This document shows, piece by piece, positions 7,715 to 16,767 of a stretch of 27,198 nucleotides of DNA. A program made the translations under genes and the position numbers. The notes beneath the pieces were generated by a model. The model saw only the letters and a program-made list of their open reading frames with translations, was not told the origin of the DNA and ran no database searches. Location: the NCBI GenBank assembly GCA_910579735.1, contig CAJTUZ010000031.1, forward strand, positions 1 through 27,198, written 5' to 3'. Numbering within the stretch: the stretch's first letter is position 1; each line of letters opens with the position of its first letter. The stretch is from an uncultured Lachnospiraceae bacterium. GTDB taxonomy: Bacteria > Bacillota > Clostridia > Lachnospirales > Lachnospiraceae.

Positions 7715-9103
7715 TCACTTTGATCCATCTATGCGGCCGCCTTTTTTCAGCCTGGCAAAGAAAAAGCCGTCTGTTTCATGAATCCCCGGCAGGAGCTGCA
7801 GCATCCCCGCTTTTTCCTCTTTGCGTAAAGCTTCCGGGAGATTTCCGCACATACATTCCGGTGTAAAATCAAACTCCTTACAGATCCATTCCACCATGTT
7901 CTCATTCTCGTCCGGATTGATCGTACAAGTGCTGTACATCAAAATTCCGCCCGGCTTTACATAGGCGGCTGCATTTTGTATGATCTCTTTTTGTAAAACA
8001 ACGATTTCTTTCAGTGACTGTCTGCTTACATGGTATTTGATATCCGGCTTTTTGCCGATAACGCCGAGTCCCGAACAAGGAACATCCGCAAGCACCACAT
8101 CGGCAAGACCTGCAAATTTTTCCTGATAATTACGTGCATCGCACACTGCCGTTTCCATATTTTCCATGCGCATCCGCTGTCTGTTCTCTTCCAGACGCGC
8201 CAGTTTATTCTCTGAAACATCAAAAGAAAGCACTTTCCCGGAACCGTTTAATTTGGATGCTGCATGCAAAGACTTACCGCCCGGCGCGGCGCAGATGTCC
8301 ATAACGGTCTGGCCTTCCTGCAGATCTGCAGCTTCTATCACCAGCATGGAACTGACGTCCTGCACCGTAAAAAGACCTTCCTCATAGCCGGGCAGATGCC
8401 TGATGCCCTCCGCTTTCTCTATCTGCAGCGCATAAGGCAGATAAGGATGCTGCCTGATGACGCATCCGCCTTCTTCCCATTTCTTTAAAAGCGCCTCTTT
8501 CTCAGGGCCAGACAGATGTTCCTCCAGGCGCAGCGTTACCGGCTGCCTTTCCAAAAAAGCATGAAATATCGTCTCGGCCTGTTCTTTCGGATAACTGTGC
8601 AGAAAATGTTCCGTCAGCCAAAGCGGCATGGAATACATGACAGACAAATAACCGGTACCGTCTTTGTCCGCATCCGGCCAAAACCCTGCGTCTGCCCCAT
8701 CTTCCGATTGCTGTTTCTGCCTTGATACATTCCGCAGCACGCCATTGACATAACCCTGTAACTGCTTAAACTTTCTTTTCCCGGCAAGATTGACTGCTTC
8801 GTTACAGACTGCTGCATCCGGCACGTTTTCCATAAACAGAATCTGATACACGCTCATCCGCAGAAGCTGCCTGATAAGCGGTTTCATTCTTTTCACGGGT
8901 ACTTTGGATATCCTGTCAAGCACATAGTCTATCTGGATCATCCTCTCAACCGTGCCTTCCGTGACCCTTTTGATAAAAGCCTTTTCTTTCGGATCAAGAT
9001 AATCGTATTTCTCCAAAACATCGGAAAGAAGCAGATTCACATATCCGTCCGTCTTTTCCAGTTCCAGGAGCATTTCTAAAATAATTTCTCTTATATTCAT
9101 CAA
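7715..9103 (-). CDS. rsmB: 16S rRNA cytosine-967 C5-methyltransferase RsmB
   Basis: This 462-residue protein has an N-terminal NusB-like RNA-binding helical domain (about 1-130) and a C-terminal Rossmann methyltransferase domain. The SAM-binding motif is DICAAPGGKS (269-278), the catalytic cysteines are in DVPCSGLG (C343) and STCTI (C393), as in m5C RNA methyltransferases. An acidic, glycine-rich linker of about 20 residues (131-150) separates the domains and is probably lineage-specific. It lies between the zinc peptidase gene and rlmN, in the usual fmt-rsmB-rlmN order with one gene inserted. Confidence 0.95.
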   Translation of the reverse strand: MMNIREIILEMLLELEKTDGYVNLLLSDVLEKYDYLDPKEKAFIKRVTEGTVERMIQIDYVLDRISKVPVKRMKPLIRQLLRMSVYQILFMENVPDAAVCNEAVNLAGKRKFKQLQGYVNGVLRNVSRQKQQSEDGADAGFWPDADKDGTGYLSVMYSMPLWLTEHFLHSYPKEQAETIFHAFLERQPVTLRLEEHLSGPEKEALLKKWEEGGCVIRQHPYLPYALQIEKAEGIRHLPGYEEGLFTVQDVSSMLVIEAADLQEGQTVMDICAAPGGKSLHAASKLNGSGKVLSFDVSENKLARLEENRQRMRMENMETAVCDARNYQEKFAGLADVVLADVPCSGLGVIGKKPDIKYHVSRQSLKEIVVLQKEIIQNAAAYVKPGGILMYSTCTINPDENENMVEWICKEFDFTPECMCGNLPEALRKEEKAGMLQLLPGIHETDGFFFARLKKGGRIDGSK

Positions 9104-9129
9104 TCAACGCCCGTTTCTTCCATGTTTTC

Positions 9130-9849
9130 CTAATCGTTCCTTCTGCTGTTGTTCCCGAACAAAAGAATCAGACGCAGAAGCTGTAAAATGGAAGAAGCCG
9201 CCGCCGCAACATACGTCAGCGCCGCTGCGCTCAATACCTTACGACAGCCTCTCGTCTCGTCGTTTTCCATAAGTCCGTAATTTCCGAGCATGGAGAGCGC
9301 TCTGCCAGATGCATTAAATTCTACCGGCAGTGTTACGACCTGAAACAATACCGCAATGGCAAAAACCCAGATACCGATCTGGATGAAGAGATGATTCATC
9401 CCGAAAAAGACACCCAGCAAAATGATCGGTATTCCCAGTTTGGAACCGATATTGGCCGCCGGTACAAGCGCGGTCCTGAAGCTTAAAGGTGCATAGCCTT
9501 TGTTATGCTGCAGTGCATGGCCGCATTCATGCGCCGCCACGCCGATCGCTGCCACCGACGTAGAAGCGTACGTGGCGTCCGAAAGCCGCAGGACTTTAGA
9601 AGAAGGGTCGTAGTGATCCGTCAGTTCCCCTCTGATATGCTCCACTCTCACATCATAAATACCGGAAAGCTCCAGTATCCGCTGCGCTGCCTGTGCACCG
9701 GTAAGTCCGCTCCTGCTTCTCACTTTGGAATATTTCTTAAATGTCATGCTGACACGCATCTGTGCAAAAATACAAAGCAGTGCACCGATAATAACAAGCA
9801 GGTACGTAGGATCAAAATACATGCCGTAATAACCGCCGTAATATCTCAT
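9130..9849 (-). CDS. Membrane zinc metallopeptidase, YugP family
   Basis: This 239-residue protein belongs to the YugP-type zinc-dependent membrane peptidases (Pfam Zn_peptidase_2). An N-terminal membrane segment follows a Tyr/Gly-rich start (MRYYGGYYGMYFDP). The metal motif HECGH lies in VAAHECGHALQH (about residues 107-111). Two or three further hydrophobic segments surround IPIILLGVFFG, WVFAIAVLFQ and the C-terminus. The ATG at 9849 is ten bases from AAAGGAG; a TTG at 9855 is also in frame but only four bases away. The substrate is not known. It sits between fmt and rsmB and probably shares their transcript. Confidence 0.9.
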   Translation of the reverse strand: MRYYGGYYGMYFDPTYLLVIIGALLCIFAQMRVSMTFKKYSKVRSRSGLTGAQAAQRILELSGIYDVRVEHIRGELTDHYDPSSKVLRLSDATYASTSVAAIGVAAHECGHALQHNKGYAPLSFRTALVPAANIGSKLGIPIILLGVFFGMNHLFIQIGIWVFAIAVLFQVVTLPVEFNASGRALSMLGNYGLMENDETRGCRKVLSAAALTYVAAAASSILQLLRLILLFGNNSRRND

Positions 9850-9934
9850 GATCAAACATCTCCTTTCCGTTTCCGTTCATCTTCGTTCTTTATTTCGTTT
9901 TTATGTCAGTCCGTTTGCGTTTCTTTTTCCGGTC

Positions 9935-10888
9935 TTATTTGTCTGCCTTTTCGCCGAGCGTTTCTCCGGCCTTTAACGGATTTCCCAGCAGAAAATCCTT
10001 CACTGCCATTCTTTTTTTGCCTTCCAGCTGCACTACGGACACTTTGAGCGTTCCATCTCCGGTCTGCACGCAGAATGCCTCTTTTTCCATCGCCGTTATC
10101 GTACCGGGCGCAGCATCAGGAAATGCATTCGTCTGCACACTCAGACTGCTTTCCCATATTTTCAATGTTTTCCCATGATAAAAGGTATAGGCGCTCGGCC
10201 ATGAATTCAGGCCGCGTACCATGCGTTCAATGCAGACGGCATCTTTTGCCCAGTCGATCTCTCCCATGGACTTGTGCAGCATGCCTGCATAACAGGATTT
10301 CGTATCATCTTGTTTAAACGGTGTAATCTCACCTGCCTCAATTTGGGCAAGCGCCTTCACGATCAGTTTGGCACCCTCCTGCGTCAGTTTATCATGCAGG
10401 CTGTCGCCGGTCTCTTTTTCGTCGATCGGTACGATGCTCTGCAGGAGGATATCGCCCGTATCGATTCCCTTATCCATCTGCATGATCGTGATACCGGTTT
10501 CTTTCTCTCCATCCAGAATCGCCTGCTGGATCGGCCCCGCACCGCGATATTTAGGCAGGAGGGATGCATGGATATTGATACAGCCGTATCTCGGCATTTG
10601 CAGGATCTCTTCCGAAAGGATCTGCCCGAATGCCGCCACCACAAACACATCCGCCTCATATGTCCGAAGAATCGATACGGCTTCGGATGCCTTGATCTTC
10701 ACAGGCTGAAAGACCGGAAGATCATATTGCAGGGCACAGCTTTTTACAGGCGTCATCTGCATCTCTTTGCCGCGTCCTTTCGGTTTATCCGGCTGTGTAA
10801 TGACTGCCGTGACCTGATGCCCGGCCGCTATAACGGCCTCAAGCGCGCCCACCGCATAATCGGGGGTTCCCATAAATACTACTTTCAT
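9935..10888 (-). CDS. fmt: Methionyl-tRNA formyltransferase
   Basis: This 317-residue enzyme formylates initiator Met-tRNA using 10-formyl-tetrahydrofolate. The catalytic triad appears as N105 and H107 in NIHASLLPKYRGAGP and D143 in GIDTGDIL. The N-terminal Rossmann start is MKVVFMGTPDYAV, and a C-terminal OB-like domain covers about 205-317. GGAGG six bases before the ATG at 10888 favours this start; an ATG directly before it, and a longer open frame to 10936, are less likely. It follows def by 19 bases, so addition and removal of the formyl group are encoded together. Confidence 0.97.
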   Translation of the reverse strand: MKVVFMGTPDYAVGALEAVIAAGHQVTAVITQPDKPKGRGKEMQMTPVKSCALQYDLPVFQPVKIKASEAVSILRTYEADVFVVAAFGQILSEEILQMPRYGCINIHASLLPKYRGAGPIQQAILDGEKETGITIMQMDKGIDTGDILLQSIVPIDEKETGDSLHDKLTQEGAKLIVKALAQIEAGEITPFKQDDTKSCYAGMLHKSMGEIDWAKDAVCIERMVRGLNSWPSAYTFYHGKTLKIWESSLSVQTNAFPDAAPGTITAMEKEAFCVQTGDGTLKVSVVQLEGKKRMAVKDFLLGNPLKAGETLGEKADK

Positions 10889-10907
10889 CATGCTCCTCCA
10901 TTCCCGT

Positions 10908-11387
10908 TCACGCTTCTTCCTCGGTATCCTCCACATCCTGCAGCGGCCCTTCTACTTTCTCGACATACAGATGGCCGTCCAGATGATCCAGCTCATGCTG
11001 GATCGCTCTTGCAAGCAGTTCCGTGCCTTCCACTTCAAAGGGTTCCATATTCCCGTCATAAGCGACTGCCTTCACATAATTGGCCCTCGTCACCTGTCCC
11101 GACTTGCCCGGCACGCTTAAACAGCCTTCATATCCGGTCTGTTCTCCGCTCATTTCCACGATCCTCGGATTGATCATTAAAATCGGATCTTCTCCTGTCG
11201 TATCAATCACGACAATCCGTTTTAAAATACCGACCTGAGGCGCCGCAAGACCGACTCCGTTCGCTTCATAAAGCGTATCGAACATATCGTCGATCAATTC
11301 CTGTACCCGGGGGGTTATCTCTTTTACTTCCTTACATTTTTTTTCGAGAACGGGGTCTCCCATCTCTCTGATCTTTCTAGTTGCCAT
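10908..11387 (-). CDS. def: Peptide deformylase
   Basis: This 159-residue metalloenzyme removes the formyl group from nascent proteins. All three signature motifs are present: GVGLAAPQ (44-51), EGCLSVPG (87-94, metal ligand Cys89) and QHELDHLDG (130-138, two His ligands and catalytic Glu). The end is acidic (EDTEEEA). It is separated from priA by a large hairpin element instead of the usual close junction, and is followed closely by fmt. Confidence 0.97.
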   Translation of the reverse strand: MATRKIREMGDPVLEKKCKEVKEITPRVQELIDDMFDTLYEANGVGLAAPQVGILKRIVVIDTTGEDPILMINPRIVEMSGEQTGYEGCLSVPGKSGQVTRANYVKAVAYDGNMEPFEVEGTELLARAIQHELDHLDGHLYVEKVEGPLQDVEDTEEEA

Positions 11388-11415
11388 ATCTTTTTCCTTT
11401 CTGTTTATTTGTCTG

Positions 11416-11620
11416 CACAGGCGGTTGAGAAGTCCGGGGCGGGCGCGCAGAGGAAAAAGATTTCTGCTGAAGGGCCCTCTAAAAATGCCGGTCCTTGGTG
11501 AGAGGAACGCTTTGCGGTTCTCGAACCTAGTACCGCTGCATTTTTAATGGAGCGAAAGCGCGCCTCGAAGCAGAAACTTTTTCCTCTGCGCGCCCGCCCC
11601 GGACTTCTCAACCGCCTGTG
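11416..11620. repeat. 205-bp giant inverted repeat (hairpin element) between priA and def
   Basis: The outer arms, 11416-11468 and 11569-11620, are reverse complements over about 52 bases with only one extra base in the left arm. The palindrome continues inward: AAAAATGC (11481-11488) pairs with GCATTTTT (11538-11545), and CGGTCCTTGGT pairs imperfectly with ACCTAGTACCG, leaving a small central hairpin at 11504-11520. The element is richer in G+C than its surroundings. It begins 28 bases before the def start and ends 11 bases past the priA stop. No transposase and no clear target duplication are seen. It could be a MITE-like insertion or an RNA processing site. Confidence 0.9.
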
Positions 11621-11631
11621 TTATCCGTATC

Positions 11632-13905
11632 CTAAAATGTATTCATCGGATCAAAATCAAACTGCACGTTTTGATTTTTCAGATCATGTTCTTTCATGTA
11701 TGTCTCCAGCATATCTTTTATCTGAACCAGTTTCTCGTAATCGGAATGCTTGAAATACAGCGTATGTCTGTACAGGTCATTGATCTTTGAAACGGCCGCA
11801 GGCGCCGGGCCGATAATATACAATCCCTTCTCCGGACCGAATCTGTCTCTGATACATCCGGCCATGCCGCTTAATACGGTTTCGCCCTGCTTTTCTTCCT
11901 TTGCCGTTGACATGACTGCCAGCATATGCGCCGCCGGCGGATACTGCAGCAATTCCCGGTACGTGATCTCCTCTTCATAAAAACTTTCATAATCCTGCCC
12001 GGCCGCATGGATGATGCTGTAATGTTCCGGCTGGTACGTCTGTATCACGACCTCCCCGGGCCGCTCTCCTCTGCCTGCTCTGCCGGCCGCCTGTGTCAGA
12101 AGCTGGAAAGTCCGCTCCCCCGCACGATAATCGTTTTGATTTAACGACAGATCTGCAGCCAGAATCCCGACTAAAGTCACGTTCGGAAAATCATGCCCCT
12201 TGACGATCATCTGTGTCCCGACCAAAATATCCGCCTTCCCATCGGCAAATGCCGACAAGATCTGTTCATAACTTTCTTTCTTCCTTGTAGAATCGGCATC
12301 CATACGCAGCACAGCCGCTTCCGGGAACTCCTTATGAACGGCTTCTTCTATCTGTTGTGTCCCCGCTTTAAAGCCGAGCAGATATTTAGAACCGCAGGAA
12401 GGACACAGTTTCGGTTTTTTCTCCTCATGTCCGCAGTAATGACATATTAACATACCGTTTCGGTGTTCGGAAAGGGAAACGTCACAGTGGGGACATTTCA
12501 TCACATGCCCGCATGCCCTGCAGGAAATGAACCCCGCATATCCTCTCCGGTTCAAAAAAAGCATGATCTGCTCTCCTGCCGCAAGTCTTTCTTCCATAAG
12601 TTCTTTCAGTTTCCGGCTGAAGATGGAACGGTTGCCATTTTTTAATTCTTCCCGCAGATCAACGGTATATACCCTGGGCAGACATCCTCCCGTCAGCCGT
12701 TCGTTCAGCCGGTATAATTTATATTCTCCCTTGGCTGCACGATAATATGCTTCCAGCGATGGCGTAGCGGAGCCAAGAAGCACGCCTGCGCCTTTTAACG
12801 AAGCGATCTGTATCGCAGTCTCCCTTGCGTGGTATCTTGGCATCGATTCGCTTTTATAGCTGTTTTCATGTTCTTCATCTATCACGATAATGCCAAGAGC
12901 GGGAAACGGTGTAAAAAGTGCGGAACGGGGACCGATTATCACGTCCAGTTCTCCCCGTCTGGCTCGTTCCATTTGGTCGTATTTCTCCCCCATAGACAGG
13001 GTGGAGTTCATCACCGAAACCCTGTCGCCGAATCTTTTATAAAATCGAAGCAGCGTCTGATATGTCAGCGCGATCTCCGGAATCAGGACAATGGCCTGTT
13101 TCCCCATCGCGATCATCTGTTCAATGATTCCCAGATACACTTCCGTCTTGCCGCTTCCGGTAATACCATGCAGCAAGGAAACGAATGGCCTTCCCAACCG
13201 ATAATCGTTCATCACATCTTCGACGATAAACTGCTGCCTTTCACTGAGCGCCTTCGCCTGTTCGCGTCCTGAGATTCTCCTGACCGGATTCCTGTAATAG
13301 CTTTCCGTTTCTATTGTGATGATCCCCTGCTTCTCCAGACTGTTTAACGTCGGAGCCGCTATATTCAATTTCTCTCTAAGCAGCGCATACGGCAGAATCT
13401 CTTCTTCAAGCAATGCGTATAGTACCCTGACTTTGGCCTTCTGGTGTTTCTTTTCACACACTTCGATCTGTCTTTGCAGTTCCTTTGTATCGACACATCT
13501 GGTAATCTTTTTTTTCTCCGGCTGTTTCAATTTGTGTTTGACCGGAATGACGGTCTTCAGAGCATTGATGACCGTAGAACCGTAATGACTTTTCATCCAG
13601 TATGCGGTCTTTATCAGATCGCTTTCTACCGTAGCGCCTTTTTCATCGATACAGGCGATCTCTTTCATCTTCTCCGCCGGATAATCCGCCTCTTCACATA
13701 GATCGACTACATAACCGGTCGTATCCCGGTTGCCTCTGCCAAACGGTACGCGCACCCGCATGCCGGGTACGATCTGCCCGGAAAGAGCGGCCGGAATCTT
13801 ATATTGAAATGGTCTGTCGACTTTCTCATGTGAGATATCCACGATAATATCCGCATATCGTTCCTTCTGCACCGGCTGCCCGTCATGCACAAATTGTTCC
13901 TTCAT
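11632..13905 (-). CDS. priA: Primosomal protein N' (replication restart helicase PriA)
   Basis: This 757-residue DEAH-type helicase reloads the replication machinery at stalled forks. The N-terminal 3' DNA-binding domain (about 1-110) is followed by a winged helix region, the Walker A motif GITGSGKT (247-254) and DEEH (343-346). The zinc-binding region uses C462, C465, C471, C474, C488, C491, C501 and C504 (CRACG, CPHC, CHYCG, CPSCG). The helicase C lobe has GTQMIVKGHDFP and QAAGRAGRG. Length and motif order are normal. It lies between murE, 31 bases upstream, and the hairpin element before def. Confidence 0.97.
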   Translation of the reverse strand: MKEQFVHDGQPVQKERYADIIVDISHEKVDRPFQYKIPAALSGQIVPGMRVRVPFGRGNRDTTGYVVDLCEEADYPAEKMKEIACIDEKGATVESDLIKTAYWMKSHYGSTVINALKTVIPVKHKLKQPEKKKITRCVDTKELQRQIEVCEKKHQKAKVRVLYALLEEEILPYALLREKLNIAAPTLNSLEKQGIITIETESYYRNPVRRISGREQAKALSERQQFIVEDVMNDYRLGRPFVSLLHGITGSGKTEVYLGIIEQMIAMGKQAIVLIPEIALTYQTLLRFYKRFGDRVSVMNSTLSMGEKYDQMERARRGELDVIIGPRSALFTPFPALGIIVIDEEHENSYKSESMPRYHARETAIQIASLKGAGVLLGSATPSLEAYYRAAKGEYKLYRLNERLTGGCLPRVYTVDLREELKNGNRSIFSRKLKELMEERLAAGEQIMLFLNRRGYAGFISCRACGHVMKCPHCDVSLSEHRNGMLICHYCGHEEKKPKLCPSCGSKYLLGFKAGTQQIEEAVHKEFPEAAVLRMDADSTRKKESYEQILSAFADGKADILVGTQMIVKGHDFPNVTLVGILAADLSLNQNDYRAGERTFQLLTQAAGRAGRGERPGEVVIQTYQPEHYSIIHAAGQDYESFYEEEITYRELLQYPPAAHMLAVMSTAKEEKQGETVLSGMAGCIRDRFGPEKGLYIIGPAPAAVSKINDLYRHTLYFKHSDYEKLVQIKDMLETYMKEHDLKNQNVQFDFDPMNTF

Positions 13906-13936
13906 TCACGTTCCTCGCTCTGCAGCCAGACGTCAT

Positions 13937-15403
13937 TTATCTGCCTGCCAAAATATCCCGGATCAGGTCTCTTTCGTCCATTGGATATTTGACTCCTTTG
14001 ATCTCCTGGTAATCTTCATGTCCTTTGCCCGCGAGTACAATAATATCTCCGGGTTCTCCATGTGCGATCGCATAGGCGATTGCTTCTTTCCTGTCACAGA
14101 TCTCTATATACTTCCCGTCAGTCTTACCGATGCCTGCTTTGATATCTTCTATGATCGCCTGCGGTTCTTCAAAACGCGGGTTATCGGAGGTAATGATCGT
14201 TAAGTCCGCCAGTCTGCCGCTGACTTCTCCCATCTCATAACGCCGCAGTTTGGAACGGTTGCCGCCGCAGCCAAACAGACAGACAAGCCTGTGCGGACGA
14301 TACTCTTTTAACGTGGATAACAGACTTTCCAACGCCATGGCATTATGCGCATAATCGATCATCAGTGTAAACGCATCCGATACGTTTACAGGCTCGATCC
14401 GCCCTTTTACTTTTGCCTGTAAAAAGGCCTGCCTGACCGCTTCTTTGGGCACATCGAAATGCCTGCAGATAGCAATGGCCGTCAATGCATTGTAAACACT
14501 GAATTTACCGGGCGCCGCCACTTCCACGGAGAAATCCACAAGTCCGGTCACGGCAAAAGAAACGCCGAGTTTTCCGCCTCCTGAAATCAATTGATAATCC
14601 ACTGCCCGCAGATCGGCGTCCGATTCGATCCCGTATGTCTCCAACGTACAGGTATGATCTTTGGTCACTGCTTCCCAGTGTACATCGTCTTTATTGACAA
14701 TCCCGACTCTGCACTGTTGAAAAAGAAGGCCTTTACAATGCAGATAATCAGCAAAATCCTTATGCTCATTCGGACCGATATGGTCCGGCTCAATATTGGT
14801 AAAAATACCGAAATCAAATACAAATCCCTGTGTCCGGTGCAGCATGAGTCCCTGTGAGGAAACTTCCATTACGACCGTATCGCATCCTGCATCCGCCATT
14901 TGTCTGAAATACTGCTGTATCAGATATGATTCCGGCGTCGTATTGTCGGCATGAATGTGGGTATCTCCGATAATGACCTCGATCGTGCCGATCAGTCCCA
15001 CCTTACGTCCTGCCTGCTCTAAAATAGATTTTACAAGATAGGTCGTCGTCGTCTTCCCTTTCGTTCCCGTAATGCCGATTATCTTCATCTGCTTCGCGGG
15101 ATGATCAAAATAGGCTGCCGAAATGAAAGCCAGCGCATATCGTGTATCCGACGTCTGTATCAATGTTACATCCGCGTCTTTTGGAAGTTCTGTCTCCTTT
15201 TGTACCACCAGTACTTTCGCTCCCGCCATGATAACCTGCCGGATAAAATCATGCCCATCCACATTGGCCCCCTGAATACAGACAAAAAGGCTGCCGGGAG
15301 ACACTTTTCTGGAATCATAGACGACGTCTTTTACTTCCGTCTCCAGGCTGCCGTTTACCAGACGGTATTCTATATTTTCCAATAAATTCCTTAAATTTTT
15401 CAC
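13937..15403 (-). CDS. murE: UDP-N-acetylmuramoyl-tripeptide synthetase MurE (meso-DAP type)
   Basis: This 488-residue Mur ligase adds the third stem-peptide residue to UDP-MurNAc-L-Ala-D-Glu. The ATP loop is GTKGKTTT (113-120). TTPES and EVSSQGL bind the UDP substrate, and DNPR (407-410) is the signature of meso-diaminopimelate specificity. The central segment reads DHIGPNEHKDFADYLHCK in place of the commoner LDFHGT form, a variant I believe occurs in clostridial MurE-like proteins. The start is GTG at 15403, nine bases after GGAG. It is the first gene of the minus-strand cluster, with its own promoters upstream. Confidence 0.93.
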   Translation of the reverse strand: MKNLRNLLENIEYRLVNGSLETEVKDVVYDSRKVSPGSLFVCIQGANVDGHDFIRQVIMAGAKVLVVQKETELPKDADVTLIQTSDTRYALAFISAAYFDHPAKQMKIIGITGTKGKTTTTYLVKSILEQAGRKVGLIGTIEVIIGDTHIHADNTTPESYLIQQYFRQMADAGCDTVVMEVSSQGLMLHRTQGFVFDFGIFTNIEPDHIGPNEHKDFADYLHCKGLLFQQCRVGIVNKDDVHWEAVTKDHTCTLETYGIESDADLRAVDYQLISGGGKLGVSFAVTGLVDFSVEVAAPGKFSVYNALTAIAICRHFDVPKEAVRQAFLQAKVKGRIEPVNVSDAFTLMIDYAHNAMALESLLSTLKEYRPHRLVCLFGCGGNRSKLRRYEMGEVSGRLADLTIITSDNPRFEEPQAIIEDIKAGIGKTDGKYIEICDRKEAIAYAIAHGEPGDIIVLAGKGHEDYQEIKGVKYPMDERDLIRDILAGR

Positions 15404-15420
15404 GAAACAAAACTCCTTTC

Positions 15421-15460
15421 CAAGTATAAATACTGAGGCAATTGCCTATTTTAACACTTG
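15421..15460. other. 40-bp imperfect palindrome in the murE leader
   Basis: The sequence from CAAGTATAAATA to TATTTTAACACTTG is an imperfect inverted repeat centred on the perfect palindrome GGCAATTGCC (15437-15446). It lies between the candidate murE promoter and the ribosome binding site. It could be an operator or an mRNA hairpin controlling murE; no known RNA family was recognised. Confidence 0.4.
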
Positions 15461-15485
15461 TCACGGTACGCAGACCCTACTAAAT

Positions 15486-15514
15486 AAAATAGCACGAAAC
15501 CCGCTCTTTTTCAA
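15486..15514 (-). promoter_or_regulatory. Candidate proximal promoter of murE
   Basis: On the minus strand TTGAAA (15514-15509) and TATTTT (15491-15486) are separated by exactly 17 bases, giving a start near 15479 and a leader of about 75 bases before the GTG start of murE. Confidence 0.5.
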
Positions 15515-15606
15515 CTTCTCCCATTTTCTTTATAGAATTTTATCGTTTTATTAAGGGAAATTTATAGTTTTATTAGAAAGAAAACACAGTTTGGACACAA
15601 TTCCAA

Positions 15607-15635
15607 ATTATGATATAAGCAAGATAGTTGAACAA
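15607..15635 (-). promoter_or_regulatory. Candidate distal promoter of murE
   Basis: On the minus strand TTGTTC (15635-15630) and CATAAT (15612-15607) are 17 bases apart. It lies downstream of the pfkB terminator and upstream of the proximal promoter, so murE could have two starts. Confidence 0.4.
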
Positions 15636-15666
15636 CTCACTATCTCCCCCCTCATAAGAAAATGCG

Positions 15667-15694
15667 AAAAGCCTGAGAATTTCTCAGGCTTTTT
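15667..15694. terminator. Bidirectional intrinsic terminator after pfkB
   Basis: GCCTGAGAA-T-TTCTCAGGC, flanked by AAAA on one side and TTTTT on the other, gives a 13-bp symmetrical stem with a T-run in either direction. It lies about 60 bases past the pfkB stop and would end the secG-pfkB transcript before the murE promoters. Confidence 0.9.
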
Positions 15695-15753
15695 CGTTGT
15701 GTCTTCTATCTTGGTTTCTCTTCCTGTTTCACCCTTGTTTCCTCTGCTGTCTT

Positions 15754-16686
15754 TCAGCGTATTTTTTCTACGGTTATGCCCTCATATAATTCCTGTGCCA
15801 CATCAAGCGGCACATCCGCGCTTTTCAGCGTCGAAGCATTGGCAGCCGAAATGGCCGCTGCCCTTCGAAGCGCTTCTTCTTTGGAATCGCCTTTTAAGAC
15901 CGACATGGCAAATGAAGCCACCACACAGTCCCCGCAGCCCACCGTATTGACCGCCCGGACCGTACCCGCTTTGGCGAAATAAACATATCCGCCGCTGCTA
16001 ACCGAGAGCAGTCCCTTTTTGCCCATTGATACGATCACGTGCGCAATGCCGCTCTTATGAACTTCCAGCGCCGCTTCCACAACAGCCTCTCTGTTAACCA
16101 GTCTATGCCCGGCAATATACTCTAATTCCTTTAGATTCGGTTTAATCAGATATGGTTTCGCAAAAAGCGCATTCCGAAGGCTTTCCCCGCTCGTATCGAG
16201 CATCGTTTTAATACCTTTCATGCGTGCTTTTTCGATCAGTGTCACATAAATATCATCCGGCAGTCCTCTTGCCGCGCTGCCCGACAGCACAACGATCTCA
16301 CAGTCGGATAATAACGCTTCATACTGTGAAAGAAACTGCTGCAGCTTCTCTTCTCCGATCTCCGGCCCCGGCTCCAGTATTTCCGTCACATATCCGTTAT
16401 CGGCCAGAATGTTCATATTGCTTCTTGTCTCGCCATCTACCCGGATGAAACGACAGTCTACCTGTCTGCCTTTCAGGTAATCTTCAATAAAGTCCCCCGC
16501 ATATCCGCCCAAAAAACCGGTCGCACATACCGGAACCTCATACTGCCGCAGTACCTTCGTCACGTTGACGCCTTTTCCTCCCGCAAGCGACATAGCGCTG
16601 CGCATCCTGTTCACATGCCCTGTAATCAGTTCTCCTGCCGTATATGTTTTGTCCACGGCCGGATTTAATGTCACTGTCAGTATCAT
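15754..16686 (-). CDS. PfkB-family hexose-phosphate kinase (1-phosphofructokinase or tagatose-6-phosphate kinase)
   Basis: This 310-residue sugar kinase has the PfkB start MILTVTLNPAVDKTY, the substrate-binding GGKGVNV (36-42), and the C-terminal signature NTVGCGDC with catalytic Asp253. Its closest types are FruK and LacC, which phosphorylate fructose-1-phosphate or tagatose-6-phosphate. No phosphotransferase system or aldolase gene is next to it to choose between them, so I give no symbol. AGGGGGA seven bases before ATG supports the start. It is the last gene after recJ (81-base gap) and ends at a strong terminator. Confidence 0.88.
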   Translation of the reverse strand: MILTVTLNPAVDKTYTAGELITGHVNRMRSAMSLAGGKGVNVTKVLRQYEVPVCATGFLGGYAGDFIEDYLKGRQVDCRFIRVDGETRSNMNILADNGYVTEILEPGPEIGEEKLQQFLSQYEALLSDCEIVVLSGSAARGLPDDIYVTLIEKARMKGIKTMLDTSGESLRNALFAKPYLIKPNLKELEYIAGHRLVNREAVVEAALEVHKSGIAHVIVSMGKKGLLSVSSGGYVYFAKAGTVRAVNTVGCGDCVVASFAMSVLKGDSKEEALRRAAAISAANASTLKSADVPLDVAQELYEGITVEKIR

Positions 16687-16767
16687 TCGAATCCCCCTGT
16701 TCTTCTGCAGTCTGCAGACCTGCCGTAAAGGGCGCGGCGCCTTGACAGACTTCTGTGTAAATAAACA

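Noticed and set aside
10274..11173. Long plus-strand open frame (299 codons) opposite fmt and def
   Set aside because: It is the complement of two well-supported genes, has no ribosome binding site, and its translation has no recognisable domain. Long antisense frames are common opposite G+C-rich coding sequence.
11405..11753. Two short opposed open frames over the giant hairpin
   Set aside because: They mirror each other because the sequence is palindromic, and neither has a ribosome binding site or protein-like composition.
15404..15666. Riboswitch or T-box upstream of murE
   Set aside because: Only promoter pairs and a simple palindrome were found; no T-box motif or known riboswitch core was recognised.
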